Source: Chloroflexota bacterium (GTDB lineage Bacteria > Chloroflexota > Dehalococcoidia > DSTF01 > RBG-16-68-14). From it: a stretch of 64,000 nt of DNA. Shown in pieces: positions 50,375-60,873 of this stretch. The stretch spans positions 62,001 to 126,000 of the forward strand of contig JAJCYW010000016.1 of assembly GCA_029262675.1 (NCBI GenBank). The letters are read 5' to 3'. The position numbers and the translations under genes were made by a program. Position 1 is the stretch's first letter. The number at the start of each line of letters is the position of its first letter. The notes under the pieces are model-generated. The model saw only the letters and a list, made by a program, of their open reading frames with translations, was not told the origin of the DNA and searched no databases.

Positions 50375-51790
50375 CTACGCCTCCCGCCCGACCGCCGCGC
50401 GCCCGTTCGCCGTGGGCGCCTCCGCTGGGTTCTCGATCCGCTCCTGCTCCTCCAGCCAGCGGCCGAACTCCGCGTCGGGGTCGGCGACGCCCAGCTCGTC
50501 CGCGGCGCGACGGCGGCTGTGGATGCCGGACGTCACCAGCGCGCGTTCGTCGCTCACCAGCCGGCTGCGGTCGCGCGGAACGACTGGCCCCCAGACGATG
50601 CGCGAGCGATACGGCGCGTAGCTCACGCCCGTCTGCTGCTCCAGGATCCTCAGGATCAGCTCGTTGCGCTGCTGGTAGGCGACCGTGCGGATCAGCCGCT
50701 TGCGGTGCACCTTCTTCAGCAGCGGGTCGAGCTCCAGGTTGAGCGCGACGCCGGATAGGTTCGCACGGCTCTCGCCGAACGCGGTGCGCGGCGTCTCGCC
50801 CAGGTCGTGCAGCGTGCGGTAGATCAGGTTGACGTATTCGATGTGGAGCTGCACGCCGCCACCCTGCAGCAGGTCCAGCAGGTAGGCGCGCGCCTGCTCC
50901 GGCAACTCCCAGACAGCGCCCGGCTGCACGGCGATGTCCTGGGCCTCCGTCACGTTCTCCAGCACGGCGATCGGGTTGCCCGACAGCTCGAGGATCGTCG
51001 AGAGCTGCGACAGCGCGCGATTCAGCTCTCGCGCCGATTCCCGCAGCGCCGGGATGTCGGACGCACCCCAGAACTGCTTCGGCTCGCGCAGGTTGGGGTA
51101 GATCACGAACGGGATCAGCCCGTACGGGTTGGCCTTCTCCTCGACCAAAGTGCCGTCGACCCAGAGCGCGAACGTCTCCACCGTCCAGACCTCGACAACC
51201 TCCACGCGGTCCGCGCGCCTCGCGCGCTTCGCCGGCGGCCGGAAGCCAAACGATAGCTCCACTTCCTCCGGCGACAGGTGGTAGCGGCTGGCGACGCGCC
51301 AGACGCGCGTCACGTCGTCGCCCAGCCACCACACGAAGAGCCCCTGGACGTCGGGTGCCGAGACGCGGACGCGCCGCTCCAGCGCGTCCCACGTCACCTT
51401 GAACGCGCCGTCGCCCAACGTCGCCGCGTCGATCTCCGTATCGAAGTCGAGCTGTGCCAGGTTGTTCCGCTCCGCGACCTCCCGCAGCGCGTACTCCCCA
51501 GCTCGGGCCGCGTCCGCCGACGCCGGTGACTCGTCGGTCGGGTCGACGACGGAGTGCATGCCGGACATCAGGTACGACGTCGTCTTCTCCACGAACGCCT
51601 TCGCGTAGTTGAAGATCAGCCGCCGCTCGCGCCTGCGGGTCTGCCGCGGCCACTGGTCGCCCTGGTAGAAGGACAGCAGCTCTGCATAGGAGCGCAGGCG
51701 CGCTGCGTCCATCTTCGCGATCTGCTGCGGCAGGGTCATTGTCGACTGTTGCGATGAGCGGGCCGATGATCGAGCTGACGTGCGGGCCAT
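50375..51790 (-). CDS. phage portal protein (SPP1 gp6-like)
   Basis: A 471-residue portal. The N-terminal RSYAELLSFYQGDQWPRQTR plus RRERRLIFNYAKAFVEKTTS and YLMS follow the SPP1-gp6 pattern (a short Tyr/Gln N-terminus, then a 'NY...VD...SY..G' block). DFDTEIDAATLGDGAFKVTW, PFVIYPNLREPKQFWGASDI and the long helix RKRLIRTVAYQQRNELILRI support this. It forms the DNA gate of the capsid. GGAGG lies 8 bases before the ATG. Confidence 0.9.
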   Translation of the reverse strand: MARTSARSSARSSQQSTMTLPQQIAKMDAARLRSYAELLSFYQGDQWPRQTRRRERRLIFNYAKAFVEKTTSYLMSGMHSVVDPTDESPASADAARAGEYALREVAERNNLAQLDFDTEIDAATLGDGAFKVTWDALERRVRVSAPDVQGLFVWWLGDDVTRVWRVASRYHLSPEEVELSFGFRPPAKRARRADRVEVVEVWTVETFALWVDGTLVEEKANPYGLIPFVIYPNLREPKQFWGASDIPALRESARELNRALSQLSTILELSGNPIAVLENVTEAQDIAVQPGAVWELPEQARAYLLDLLQGGGVQLHIEYVNLIYRTLHDLGETPRTAFGESRANLSGVALNLELDPLLKKVHRKRLIRTVAYQQRNELILRILEQQTGVSYAPYRSRIVWGPVVPRDRSRLVSDERALVTSGIHSRRRAADELGVADPDAEFGRWLEEQERIENPAEAPTANGRAAVGREA

Positions 51791-52015
51791 GGGTCGAACC
51801 TCCGTGTTTCAGGTTGTGTCGTGCGCCTGCGTTAGTTGGGCCGACGCTATGAGCGCTCACGCTACGGCCGCCGCGCGCATTCGCCAAGCGCCAGGTGGCA
51901 CGACGAGACACCGTTGCTGTTGACGCCTCGTCCGCCGCGAGCTACAGTCGCCGTGCGGAGCACGCCCACGCACCAGCGGAGGACGTCTCACGCAAAGGGG
52001 GAGGAAGGTAGCGTC

Positions 52016-52633
52016 ATGACCACAGGTACGCAGGCTACGCAGCTAACTGCCGACAACGTCAAGCGTGCCGGCAAGGTCCTGGGCCGGGCGTTCTTCGACG
52101 ACCCGATGACGGAGTACATGTTCCCGGACGAGGCCACTCGCGAACGGCCGAACAGGTGGCTGATGGAGAAGGGCGCGGCGTACGGGCTGCGCTACGGCGA
52201 GGTGCACACCACCGCTGGCGTCGACGGCGCGGCGGTCTGGCTGCCGCCGGACGACACCGATATGACGCCGCTGCGAATGCTCCGCACAGGCATGGCGCTG
52301 GCGCCGTTCCGCGTGGGTATGTCTGCGTTCCGCCGATTCATGGCGTTAACGGACTTCACGGACGACCTCCACCACCGCGATATGCCGGCCGCGCACTGGT
52401 ACCTGATGATCCTCGGCGTCGAGCCGGAGCGTCAGGGCCAGGGCATCGGCGGCGCGTTGATCGAGCCCGTCGTCTCGCGCGCCGACGCCTCCGGGCTGCC
52501 CTGCTACCTGGAGACGATGAAGGAGATCAACGTCACCTTCTACAAGAAGCACGGTTTCGATGTTGTCTGGGAAGGCGATATCCCCAACGGCGCGCCCTAC
52601 ATGTGGACGATGCGCCGCGAGCCACGGGGGTAA
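52016..52633 (+). CDS. GNAT-family N-acetyltransferase
   Basis: A 205-residue acetyltransferase. WYLMILGVEPERQGQGIGGA contains the acetyl-CoA loop (Q-G-Q-G-I-G, near 137-142). PCYLETMKEINVTFYKKHGF plus DVVWE is the C-terminal strand-helix block. The substrate is unknown. A GGGGGAGGAAGG run lies just upstream. It is on the plus strand inside the minus-strand phage module, so it is an inserted gene. Confidence 0.88.
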   Translation: MTTGTQATQLTADNVKRAGKVLGRAFFDDPMTEYMFPDEATRERPNRWLMEKGAAYGLRYGEVHTTAGVDGAAVWLPPDDTDMTPLRMLRTGMALAPFRVGMSAFRRFMALTDFTDDLHHRDMPAAHWYLMILGVEPERQGQGIGGALIEPVVSRADASGLPCYLETMKEINVTFYKKHGFDVVWEGDIPNGAPYMWTMRREPRG

Positions 52634-52651
52634 TTGTCGGACGCTGACGCG

Positions 52652-53644
52652 TTAGATGCAGGGCCTAACCTTGTACAAGAACGCGATCTCCTCTTCGTCG
52701 TCATGGATCAGATAGAGCACGAGCGGGTCGTCCGCTTGCCAGATCTGCCAATTGCCGTGGTAGTAGCCAGTCCAACGCCACCCCTCCTCCCGCTCCGTCA
52801 CCTCGCCAAACCAGAAACTGCCTCTAGGCTCAGTCACGACCAGGTCCGGAACACCGTATGCCTCCCGTACCTCCCGCGGCGGTTCGCAGTGAGCGCGGCC
52901 GATGCTCCGCACGCGGTCGTCGGGGCCGTCCCAGAACAGTTCTCCGACGGGATGCTCAAAGAAGATGTCGCTCTGCGGAACGGGAGTTCCGGTGGGACGG
53001 GGCGTGCGAGTTGGGAACTCCGACGCTGAGATCGTCGGCGGTGGCGGAGGCCTCGTCGGCCTAGGTGTCGCCGTCGCGTTCGAGAAGCCTTCGGTGAACA
53101 GATCCAGAAACCCCTTCGGCATGTCCCACTGCAAGGCTGTGTGTTCTCCCCGCAGACCGATCACGCCTGCCTCCGGGTCGATCACCAACGTAAAGTCACT
53201 CTGGAGCGATCCTCTCGAGCGCGTTGGCAGGGCGATGTACGTCTGCCGCAACTGCCGGCCCCACGCCCGTACGACGACGTCACCATCGAGGAGCTCCAGC
53301 GCTGGGCCAACGTTGGAGTGCAAAACACTGTCCGAGATGCCGTGGTGGAGCACGAACAGGCCGTTGACGTCCCGGAGAGCGAACCTGTCGTATATGTTCA
53401 CGATGTCGCCCGGGATGATGCAGTCTCGGAGCTCCAGATTGGGGCAGATGTCGCTTCGGGCGTGTGGCGTCGGCGTTGGAATTGGAGTTGGCCGGGGTCT
53501 CGTTCGTTCTGTAGGAATAGGTAGGAATCCTGCTGGAGTAGCGTCCGGTGGGCCAGACGAACCGCCGCCACAGGCGACGATCAGTACGGCAGCGGCAACT
53601 GCCGCCAGCGCTACTCGCTTCCGCCAGGAGCCCAGAGTAGTCAT
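52652..53644 (-). CDS. lipoprotein of unknown function
   Basis: About 330 residues. The signal peptide VALAAVAAAVLIVAC ends in a lipobox (Cys near 25). A Pro/Thr linker (PTERTRPRPTPIPTPTP) is followed by a beta-rich domain, a second Pro/Thr linker (near 205) and a C-terminal domain ending EEEIAFLYKVRPCI. I do not recognise it. No good ribosome site is seen; ATG 53644 gives the best signal peptide. Together with the GNAT gene it separates the HTH and portal genes of the phage module. Confidence 0.65.
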   Translation of the reverse strand: MTTLGSWRKRVALAAVAAAVLIVACGGGSSGPPDATPAGFLPIPTERTRPRPTPIPTPTPHARSDICPNLELRDCIIPGDIVNIYDRFALRDVNGLFVLHHGISDSVLHSNVGPALELLDGDVVVRAWGRQLRQTYIALPTRSRGSLQSDFTLVIDPEAGVIGLRGEHTALQWDMPKGFLDLFTEGFSNATATPRPTRPPPPPTISASEFPTRTPRPTGTPVPQSDIFFEHPVGELFWDGPDDRVRSIGRAHCEPPREVREAYGVPDLVVTEPRGSFWFGEVTEREEGWRWTGYYHGNWQIWQADDPLVLYLIHDDEEEIAFLYKVRPCI

Positions 53645-53746
53645 GGGCGTCAACATAGTCGAAGCGAACGACCCTGTCAATATATCCAGGACGGAACGCT
53701 ACGCTCTCCCCGGCACGTCGCAGACTGTCCGTTCGCCAGCGAGCCC

Positions 53747-54049
53747 CTAGCCCTCCCGTCCGCGCGCCAGGCTGCGGAAGACGCTCCGCCGCGAGATACC
53801 GAACTCCGCCGCCAGCGCGTCGATGCCGGCGCCCTCCCGTCGCCGCGTCTGCACCGCCACATCGCGCGATAGCTGCTGCAACTTGCGCGCGCCGCCGGGC
53901 TCGTCGTAGCGGCAGCGCAGGAGCGGGCAGCGCAGGCAGCAAGAGGCCAGCTCGCAGCCGGCGTCCGCGTAGTCCAGATGCTCCGGCAGCGCATCGCTCC
54001 GTATCTTGCGGCCGTTGGCGTGTCGTTCCGCAGCAGCCACCACTGTCAT
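53747..54049 (-). CDS. cysteine-rich helix-turn-helix protein of the phage module
   Basis: A 100-residue protein. A cysteine cluster, CELASCCLRCPLLRCRYDEPGG (near 32-53), probably binds zinc or an iron-sulfur cluster. It is followed by a C-terminal helix-turn-helix (GIDALAAEFGISRRSVFRSL). I chose ATG 54049 because GGAGG lies 5 bases upstream. It may regulate the module or take part in packaging. Confidence 0.65.
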   Translation of the reverse strand: MTVVAAAERHANGRKIRSDALPEHLDYADAGCELASCCLRCPLLRCRYDEPGGARKLQQLSRDVAVQTRRREGAGIDALAAEFGISRRSVFRSLARGREG

Positions 54050-54110
54050 CCTGTCCTCCATTTCTTGTGCCGTCACACGCCATAGCGTGTGACGGTCGTG
54101 ACAAACCTCG

Positions 54111-55532
54111 CTACCCGTCCCGTACGCGGCCCCTTGCCGTCCGCGGCGTCGCGTCTACCGAGGCCTCGACGAGCAGCGCCAGGCTCACCAGGTAGTCGTC
54201 GTGGCCGTCCGCCTTGTCGACGAAGAAGCTCATCGTCTGGTTGGCGCGGTAGACGGCTCGCGCCCGCTCCAGCTCCGCCCGGCAGTGGCGGTGCTCCAGC
54301 GAACCGTCGCCGGCGTACAGCTTCAGGCGCCCGCCGTTGGCCGCCGCCAGCAGGCCGTAGCCGAGGCGTGACTTCGACTCCGACGTGAAGCGCACCCCGC
54401 GCACCACGTTCGAGCCGAGCGCCGCCGTCAGCAGCCGCGCGATCGTTTCGCCCAGGCCGGTCGCGTCGACTGCGACGCGCCGTACCTGCCAGACCTCCCT
54501 TAGCAGGTCCGCCAGGCGCGGGAAGAGCCTGTCGTGCGGCTCCCCGGTCCAGGCGTATTGCTCCACCACCTCCAGACGCGGCTCCTGCACCAGAGCGTGC
54601 TGTGGCGCGTAGACCGCCCGCGCGATCGTCAGCACTGTCGCGTCGCGGTCGCGCGCCCGGCTGGCCGCCGGCCCGCCGTCCGCGCCGCCGGCCAGGTCGA
54701 GGCCGGCGATGTACGTCTCGCCGCGTATCGGAGCGCGCTGGCGTTCGTGGTGGCCCTGGAGCTGCGCCAACTGCGCCGGACTGAAGAGCCGTCCCGCGCC
54801 CGCAATCGGTTGCAGGCAGTACTGTGTGCGAAACAGCGGATGCCGCTCGCCGAGGCGCTCCCGCTCCGATTCCACGTAGCGGCGGTAGGCCGGGTTGTAG
54901 CGGCCGACGGTCTCCCAGTCGTACTCGAAATGGCGCTGCACGCCGTCGCGCCGCTCCAGTTCCAGATGCCGCTGCTTGGCCCGCTCCAGCAGCGTCGTCT
55001 CGTTCCAGGCGGTGCCGTAGTAGACCGTCGTCGCGTTCGTCGCGGCTGCCATCGGCCGGAAGTCGCGGTCGAACTTCTCCTCGTTCACGTCCTGCGCTTC
55101 GTCGACCTCCAGCAGGAGCTGCGCCGTGTGGCCGGCGACGTTCGATTCGGGGTCCGCCGACATGAAGAGCGTGCGCGCGCGGCCGATGCGCACCGCGTGC
55201 CCGGCGTCGATCCCGGCGATCGCGGTCAGCCCGGCTTCGTTGATGCGAGTCCAGAGCCGGCGTAGGCTGATGCGCGCCTGGGGCTCAAATGAAGGCGCGC
55301 ACTTCACGGAGTCGACGTTCTTCATCAGGTTGAGCGTCAGCAGCAACGCCTCCAACTGCACGGAGAGCTCATTCTTGCCGCCCTGGCGCGCGATCTCGAC
55401 CGAGAAGCTCAGCCCTTTGCGCCGCAGCACGCTGTCCAGGATCGCGCGGCCGGGCTCGATCTGGTACGGACGCAGCCGCTGCCGCCAGGGGCCGGCGCCG
55501 GCGGCGACTGCGGCCCGCCTATCGCTTCCCAC
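54111..55532 (-). CDS. phage terminase large subunit
   Basis: A 473-residue DNA-packaging motor and nuclease. The ATPase has an atypical Walker A (VEIARQGGKNE, near 45) and Walker B LLLEVDEAQDVNEEKF (near 140). The nuclease shows YIAGLDLAGG (near 270), VAVDATGLGE (near 340) and a final DGHDDYLVSLAL (near 445), all with the expected acidic residues. The GTG start lies 3 bases after the upstream stop. All motifs are intact, so the motor could be active. Confidence 0.93.
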   Translation of the reverse strand: MGSDRRAAVAAGAGPWRQRLRPYQIEPGRAILDSVLRRKGLSFSVEIARQGGKNELSVQLEALLLTLNLMKNVDSVKCAPSFEPQARISLRRLWTRINEAGLTAIAGIDAGHAVRIGRARTLFMSADPESNVAGHTAQLLLEVDEAQDVNEEKFDRDFRPMAAATNATTVYYGTAWNETTLLERAKQRHLELERRDGVQRHFEYDWETVGRYNPAYRRYVESERERLGERHPLFRTQYCLQPIAGAGRLFSPAQLAQLQGHHERQRAPIRGETYIAGLDLAGGADGGPAASRARDRDATVLTIARAVYAPQHALVQEPRLEVVEQYAWTGEPHDRLFPRLADLLREVWQVRRVAVDATGLGETIARLLTAALGSNVVRGVRFTSESKSRLGYGLLAAANGGRLKLYAGDGSLEHRHCRAELERARAVYRANQTMSFFVDKADGHDDYLVSLALLVEASVDATPRTARGRVRDG

Positions 55533-55535
55533 GGC

Positions 55536-55793
55536 CTACGTCGCCAGCCCCAGAACGATCTGCGCTGCCACGGAGCCCGCTAGCAGGAAGAGGAGGCCGT
55601 TCACGCGCCCCTTCACCTCGTCCAACTGCCGCTCCAGGCTGCGCAGCCGTTCATCCACCACGGCGCGGAAGGCCGAAGGCGTCAGAGCGGGAGGAGCCGC
55701 GGCTTCGAAACGGTGCGCGCGTCGACGCATCCGCGCTAGGGCCCGCGCCAGCGCCCGCGCTAGCGGCCGCCGCCTCGCCACCCGGTTATTCAT
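55536..55793 (-). CDS. XhlA-like coiled-coil membrane protein
   Basis: An 85-residue protein. An Arg/Ala-rich N-terminus and a coiled-coil segment (VVDERLRSLERQLDEVKGRV) are followed by one membrane helix (LLFLLAGSVAAQIVLGLAT). This resembles phage XhlA-type lysis proteins. Its ATG overlaps the end of the previous gene. Confidence 0.55.
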   Translation of the reverse strand: MNNRVARRRPLARALARALARMRRRAHRFEAAAPPALTPSAFRAVVDERLRSLERQLDEVKGRVNGLLFLLAGSVAAQIVLGLAT

Positions 55794-56175
55794 CTTCGAA
55801 CACCTCCGGTATGAGTAGACGGCCGAGGTAATTGACCATGTTCTCCATGTTGTTCGTGATCTCGTCCTCTTCATCCTTCGAGAGCCGGTAGCGCGCCGAG
55901 ACCGCCTTCACCAGCAGTTCGATGCCGCGCAGCATCAGCGCCAGGTCGTCCGGCCGCTCCGCGAGCGCGCCACGCAGCTTCACCCGCAACACCGCGATCT
56001 CCTCGTCCAGCCCCTCGACACCGGCGGCCTCCTTCAGATCGATCTGCTCCGCGGCCTTCAGCGCGCTGCCGTAGAAGTCCTCGGCTATCGTCACGCCGCG
56101 ATCCTTGGAGCGCGATCCGGCCGGCTTCTTGGCGCGGGCGGGCTTCTGCGTCCGCTTACGGCCGTCGGCGGGCAC
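55786..56175 (-). CDS. putative terminase small subunit
   Basis: A 129-residue protein. A basic N-terminus (GRKRTQKPARAKKPAGSRSK) is followed by helices (DLKEAAGVEGLDEEIAVLRV; LALMLRGIELLVKAVSARYR) and an acidic tail. Its position just before the large terminase, and the DNA-binding-like N-terminus, suggest a small terminase, but the family match is not certain. Its GTG start has GAAGGAG upstream. Confidence 0.5.
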   Translation of the reverse strand: MPADGRKRTQKPARAKKPAGSRSKDRGVTIAEDFYGSALKAAEQIDLKEAAGVEGLDEEIAVLRVKLRGALAERPDDLALMLRGIELLVKAVSARYRLSKDEEDEITNNMENMVNYLGRLLIPEVFEDE

Positions 56176-56323
56176 GCGGCGCTCCTTCTAGCAACTCCAG
56201 CAGGCTCTCGAACGTCTCCGGCGGCAGCCGCGAGGCCGCGTCCGCGACACCCAAGAGCAGGCAGACGGCGGCCAGCGTCCAGTCGCGGCGGTCGATGGCG
56301 AGTGCAAGTGCGTGTGTCGCCAT
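56156..56323 (-). CDS. 55-residue phage-module protein
   Basis: ATG 56323 opens MATHALALAIDRRDWTLAAV, CLLLGVADAASRLPPETFES, LLELLEGAPRARRRP and TAA. It is helical and seems amphipathic. The start lies 3 bases after the previous stop and the end overlaps the next start, as in a compact phage operon. No function can be assigned. Confidence 0.5.
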   Translation of the reverse strand: MATHALALAIDRRDWTLAAVCLLLGVADAASRLPPETFESLLELLEGAPRARRRP

Positions 56324-56325
56324 GG

Positions 56326-56640
56326 CTAGCTCGCCATCCTTCGCAGAATGATGGCGGAGATCGCGAGCGTGGCGATGAGAAGTGGCACGCGGAGCAGCGC
56401 CCAGACTCCGGACGAGAATTCCGGGATCGCCACGACGTCCTGCTGAATCCAGAAGAGCGCCTGCGAGAAGATCGACTCGAGCACGGCGGCACCGCTCACC
56501 AGTGCCAGCGCCGCCGCACCAGCGCGACGCCCGTGCCGGCCATCGCCGCTCCAGACGTAATGCGCGAAGTAGCCGCCGTTGAACAGTCCGCTTGTCGCAG
56601 TCGCCAGGTCTTGCCCGACGACAAGTCCGTCGAAGTTCAC
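56326..56640 (-). CDS. holin-like two-pass membrane protein
   Basis: About 104 residues from GTG 56640 (GGAGGG upstream). Two membrane helices are clear (AGAAALALVSGAAVLESIF; GVWALLRVPLLIATLAISAI). The N-terminus NFDGLVVGQDLATATSGLFN is soluble. It is the first gene of the phage module; a holin role is inferred from size and place only. Confidence 0.5.
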   Translation of the reverse strand: MNFDGLVVGQDLATATSGLFNGGYFAHYVWSGDGRHGRRAGAAALALVSGAAVLESIFSQALFWIQQDVVAIPEFSSGVWALLRVPLLIATLAISAIILRRMAS

Positions 56641-56688
56641 GCCACCCTCCACTTCGTACTTTCGGTGCCCTGTATCCGTGTGCGACTG

Positions 56689-56718
56689 AGAATAGAACAG
56701 ATGTACTACTCTAGTCAA
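56689..56718 (-). promoter_or_regulatory. promoter of the phage module
   Basis: On the minus strand TTGACT (56713-56718) and TATTCT (56689-56694) are 18 bp apart, about 45 bases upstream of the first gene of the module. Confidence 0.45.
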
Positions 56719-56837
56719 GCAACAGATGTCAGCGCGGGGCTCTCTTGCGCCGTTTCGCCGGCGGGTCAGAGGTAGGGGTTTCCCCTGGTCAGTATCCGCC
56801 GGCGCTGCCGATGGTAGTAATGGAGGTAGAGGGAACC

Positions 56838-57017
56838 ATGGCGAAAAAGAGCCGCAAGGCAGCACAAATTGAGACGCTCCACGACAGCGATTGGCTCTAC
56901 GAGTTGCTCGCGGAGACCAGGGCCCACGTCGCCGGCCAGCCGACGCCGGAAGCGATCGAGCGCATCCGCGCCGCACTGGAGGCGGGGCTGATCCGTCCGG
57001 CCGAGATCGCGGCCTAG
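56838..57017 (+). CDS. small helical protein, 59 residues
   Basis: MAKKSRKAAQIETLHDSDWL, then YELLAETRAHVAGQPTPEAI and ERIRAALEAGLIRPAEIAA: a basic start and two or three helices. GGAGG sits about 11 bases before ATG 56838. It is divergent from the phage module and could be its regulator, but no known domain is visible. Confidence 0.5.
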   Translation: MAKKSRKAAQIETLHDSDWLYELLAETRAHVAGQPTPEAIERIRAALEAGLIRPAEIAA

Positions 57018-57076
57018 CCTTCCGCCAATCGCCCCGCTGGCCCGCGCACCCCGCCTGCGCGCGCCTCTTCGTGCCT

Positions 57077-57094
57077 ACCGGCAACCCTGCCGGT
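57077..57094. terminator. hairpin at the 3' end of rnhB
   Basis: ACCGGCA and TGCCGGT form a 7-bp stem with a 4-base loop that ends exactly at the rnhB stop codon. It is shared by two convergent genes. Confidence 0.4.
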
Positions 57095-57763
57095 CTAGGT
57101 GCTGGCCGACGAGTGTTCGGGCCCGCCGGACGACTCTTGAATTATCTTTTGCACCGGCGCGAACGATCTGCGGTGGATAGGGCAGGCGCCGTGCTCCTGT
57201 AATGCCGCAAGATGCTGCGGCGTGACGTAGCCGCGGTGGCTACGGAAACCGTACGCCGGAAACTTACGATCGTACGCCTCCATCATCGCATCCCGCGCCA
57301 CCTTCGCAACGATCGACGCCGCCGCGATCGAGAGGCAGAGCGCGTCGCCGTGGATGATTGCGCGCTGCTCTCCGGCGGACGCGGGCAGCGTAAGCGCATC
57401 GATCAGCAGAAGGTCCGGTCGCAGCGGCAGGTCGGCCAGCGCCCGCAGCATCGCTCGGCGGGTCGCGGGTACCAGCCCCGCGTCGTCTATCTCGCCGCTG
57501 CTCGCGCTGCCGATGCCGAACGCCGCCGTCTCGCGCAGCAGGCGTGCCAGCTCCGTCCTTCTTCCCGGGCTGAGAGCCTTGGAGTCGCGCAGCTGGGACC
57601 ACCAGGGCTGCGGCGCCTCGGGGTCGAGCACGACCGCCGCCGCGACGACGGGCCCCGCCATCGGCCCGCGGCCGACTTCGTCCAGCCCGGCGATCTGGCG
57701 CAGGCCCGCGCGCCAACCCGCCAGTTCTGCGCTCAGCGTGGGCGTGCCGCGATACCGGGCCAT
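57095..57763 (-). CDS. rnhB: ribonuclease HII
   Basis: A 222-residue enzyme removing RNA from RNA-DNA hybrids and misincorporated ribonucleotides. The active-site Asp-Glu pair lies in AGLDEVGRGPMAGPVVAAAV (near 27). Further signatures are DSKALSPGRR (near 62), LLIDALTLP (near 119) and the block GDALCLSIAAASIVAKVARD (near 135) plus YGFRSHRGYVTPQHLAALQE. All catalytic residues are present. Confidence 0.96.
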   Translation of the reverse strand: MARYRGTPTLSAELAGWRAGLRQIAGLDEVGRGPMAGPVVAAAVVLDPEAPQPWWSQLRDSKALSPGRRTELARLLRETAAFGIGSASSGEIDDAGLVPATRRAMLRALADLPLRPDLLLIDALTLPASAGEQRAIIHGDALCLSIAAASIVAKVARDAMMEAYDRKFPAYGFRSHRGYVTPQHLAALQEHGACPIHRRSFAPVQKIIQESSGGPEHSSAST

Positions 57764-57916
57764 AGGTGAACTCCTATAATGCGCGTGATCCGTTCGGCTC
57801 GCTTCGATGCTACGCAGCGAATCCCACCCGCGTCAACGCCGTAGGCGCCGACGCCGTAAGCGCCGATGCCGTAGTATGGGTTCCGATATCGCGGAGAACG
57901 TAAGAGGAGGGATGCA

Positions 57917-58108
57917 ATGCCTATCGTACGGATCGAGATGTGGCCCGGGCGGACGGTGGCCCAGAAGCAGGAGCTGGCGCGGGCGATTACCGACATCATC
58001 TGCAACGTCGCCCACACGACGCCGGAACAGACAACAATAGTGTTTCAGGACGTATCGAAGGACGATTGGGCGCAGGCCGGCCGCCTGGCCTCAGAAGACG
58101 ACGAGTAA
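57917..58108 (+). CDS. 4-oxalocrotonate tautomerase family protein
   Basis: A 63-residue protein whose second codon gives the catalytic Pro1 after Met removal (MPIVRIEMWPGRTVAQKQEL, then ARAITDIICNVAHTTPEQTT and IVFQDVSKDDW). Arg11-like residues are present near position 11-12. It is likely a tautomerase for 2-hydroxymuconate-like enols; substrate unknown. AGAGGAGGG precedes the ATG. Confidence 0.9.
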   Translation: MPIVRIEMWPGRTVAQKQELARAITDIICNVAHTTPEQTTIVFQDVSKDDWAQAGRLASEDDE

Positions 58109-58323
58109 GCGGCGCGGGCGGTGAGCCGCACGGCCGATGCCTACGCAGGCCGCTAGGCCCCGATTGCGGCGGGAAGGTGCCCTGCCGATACTACGGGTGG
58201 ACAGCCGCTGCAATACTGCAAAGGCTAAGGCGTTTGTTGTTGTAGCGTCTGTTATACTGAATTGCAGGGCCGCGCTCCGCTATCCGGGTGGGGCGGACGG
58301 CCCGCCAAGAAGGCAGGAATACC

Positions 58324-60312
<1,989 letters not shown>

Positions 60313-60340
60313 CCCGCGGCTCTTAGCACGCACACGATAC

Positions 60341-60363
60341 AGGCCCGCCACACCGGCGGGCCT
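60341..60363 (+). terminator. terminator of ftsH
   Basis: A perfect 9-bp stem (AGGCCCGCC with GGCGGGCCT, 5-base loop) lies 29 bases after the ftsH stop and is followed by TGCTACTCGTTTCTCG. Confidence 0.65.
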
Positions 60364-60441
60364 GTTGCTACTCGTTTCTCGTTGTGCGGCCCTGCGCGGC
60401 CGATACTTACGCGGGTGCGTTGAAGAGCGCACCAGACACGT

Positions 60442-60489
60442 GCCGGCACGGCACGCCGCCGGCACGGCACGCCGCCGGCACGGTACGCC
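60442..60489. repeat. three tandem 16-bp repeats
   Basis: The unit GCCGGCACGGCACGCC occurs three times head to tail (60442, 60458, 60474), with one mismatch in the third. It lies 20 bases upstream of the Tic20-like gene, where it may influence transcription or be a copy-number-variable locus. Confidence 0.75.
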
Positions 60490-60511
60490 ACCGCTGCGTG
60501 GAGGAGGCGGG

Positions 60512-60838
60512 ATGCATCACCACTCGACACGGAATCGCCGGCTGGAGCCGCGGCTGGCTGCCGTCATGTCCTACATGCTTGGCGTGCTCACGGGCGTCAT
60601 CCTGCTGCGCGTCGAACGGGAGAGCCGCTTCGTGCGCTTCCACGCGCTCCAGTCGATGCTCTTCAGCGGCGTGGCGTTCGCCATACTATCGGTCGTGCTG
60701 CTGGCCGGATTCGTCGCCGCCAGTTCCTGGCTCTTCCTCGGCTTTGCGATCGTTTGGTTCTACGCGATGTATCGCGCGGCCCGTGGCGACCTCTACAAAT
60801 TGCCGCTGTTGGGTGCGCTGGCGGAGCGGGTCGCCTAG
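60512..60838 (+). CDS. DUF4870/Tic20-like membrane protein
   Basis: A 108-residue membrane protein with three or four helices: LAAVMSYMLGVLTGVILLRV, then SRFVRFHALQSMLFSGVAFA, then a third and fourth hydrophobic stretch. FVRFHALQS and the short loop before YKLPLLG match the DUF4870/Tic20-type pattern. Function unknown. GGAGGAGG precedes ATG 60512. Confidence 0.75.
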   Translation: MHHHSTRNRRLEPRLAAVMSYMLGVLTGVILLRVERESRFVRFHALQSMLFSGVAFAILSVVLLAGFVAASSWLFLGFAIVWFYAMYRAARGDLYKLPLLGALAERVA

Positions 60839-60873
60839 ACCGAGATCACGTCAGTCTGGCGCCCCGCATGCGG

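Larger units (their letters stand above)
33968..56640 (-). mobile_element. phage head-packaging-tail module, interrupted by non-phage genes
   Basis: Minus-strand genes in canonical tailed-phage order, read from right to left: holin-like protein, small ORF, putative small terminase, coiled-coil membrane protein, large terminase, Cys-rich HTH, portal, scaffold, major capsid, then 155-residue protein, DNRLRE protein, connector, tail protein and a small last gene. Between them lie plus- and minus-strand genes with no phage character (38.1-41.7 kb, 42.2-47.7 kb, 49.6-50.2 kb, 52.0-53.6 kb). No integrase, repressor, tape measure or lysin is visible. It could be a decayed prophage or a domesticated particle such as a gene transfer agent. 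Confidence 0.8.

Noticed and set aside
50298..51911. 537-codon frame overlapping the portal gene on the same strand
   Set aside because: Arg/Gly-rich composition with no domain, while the portal frame has a ribosome site and family motifs.
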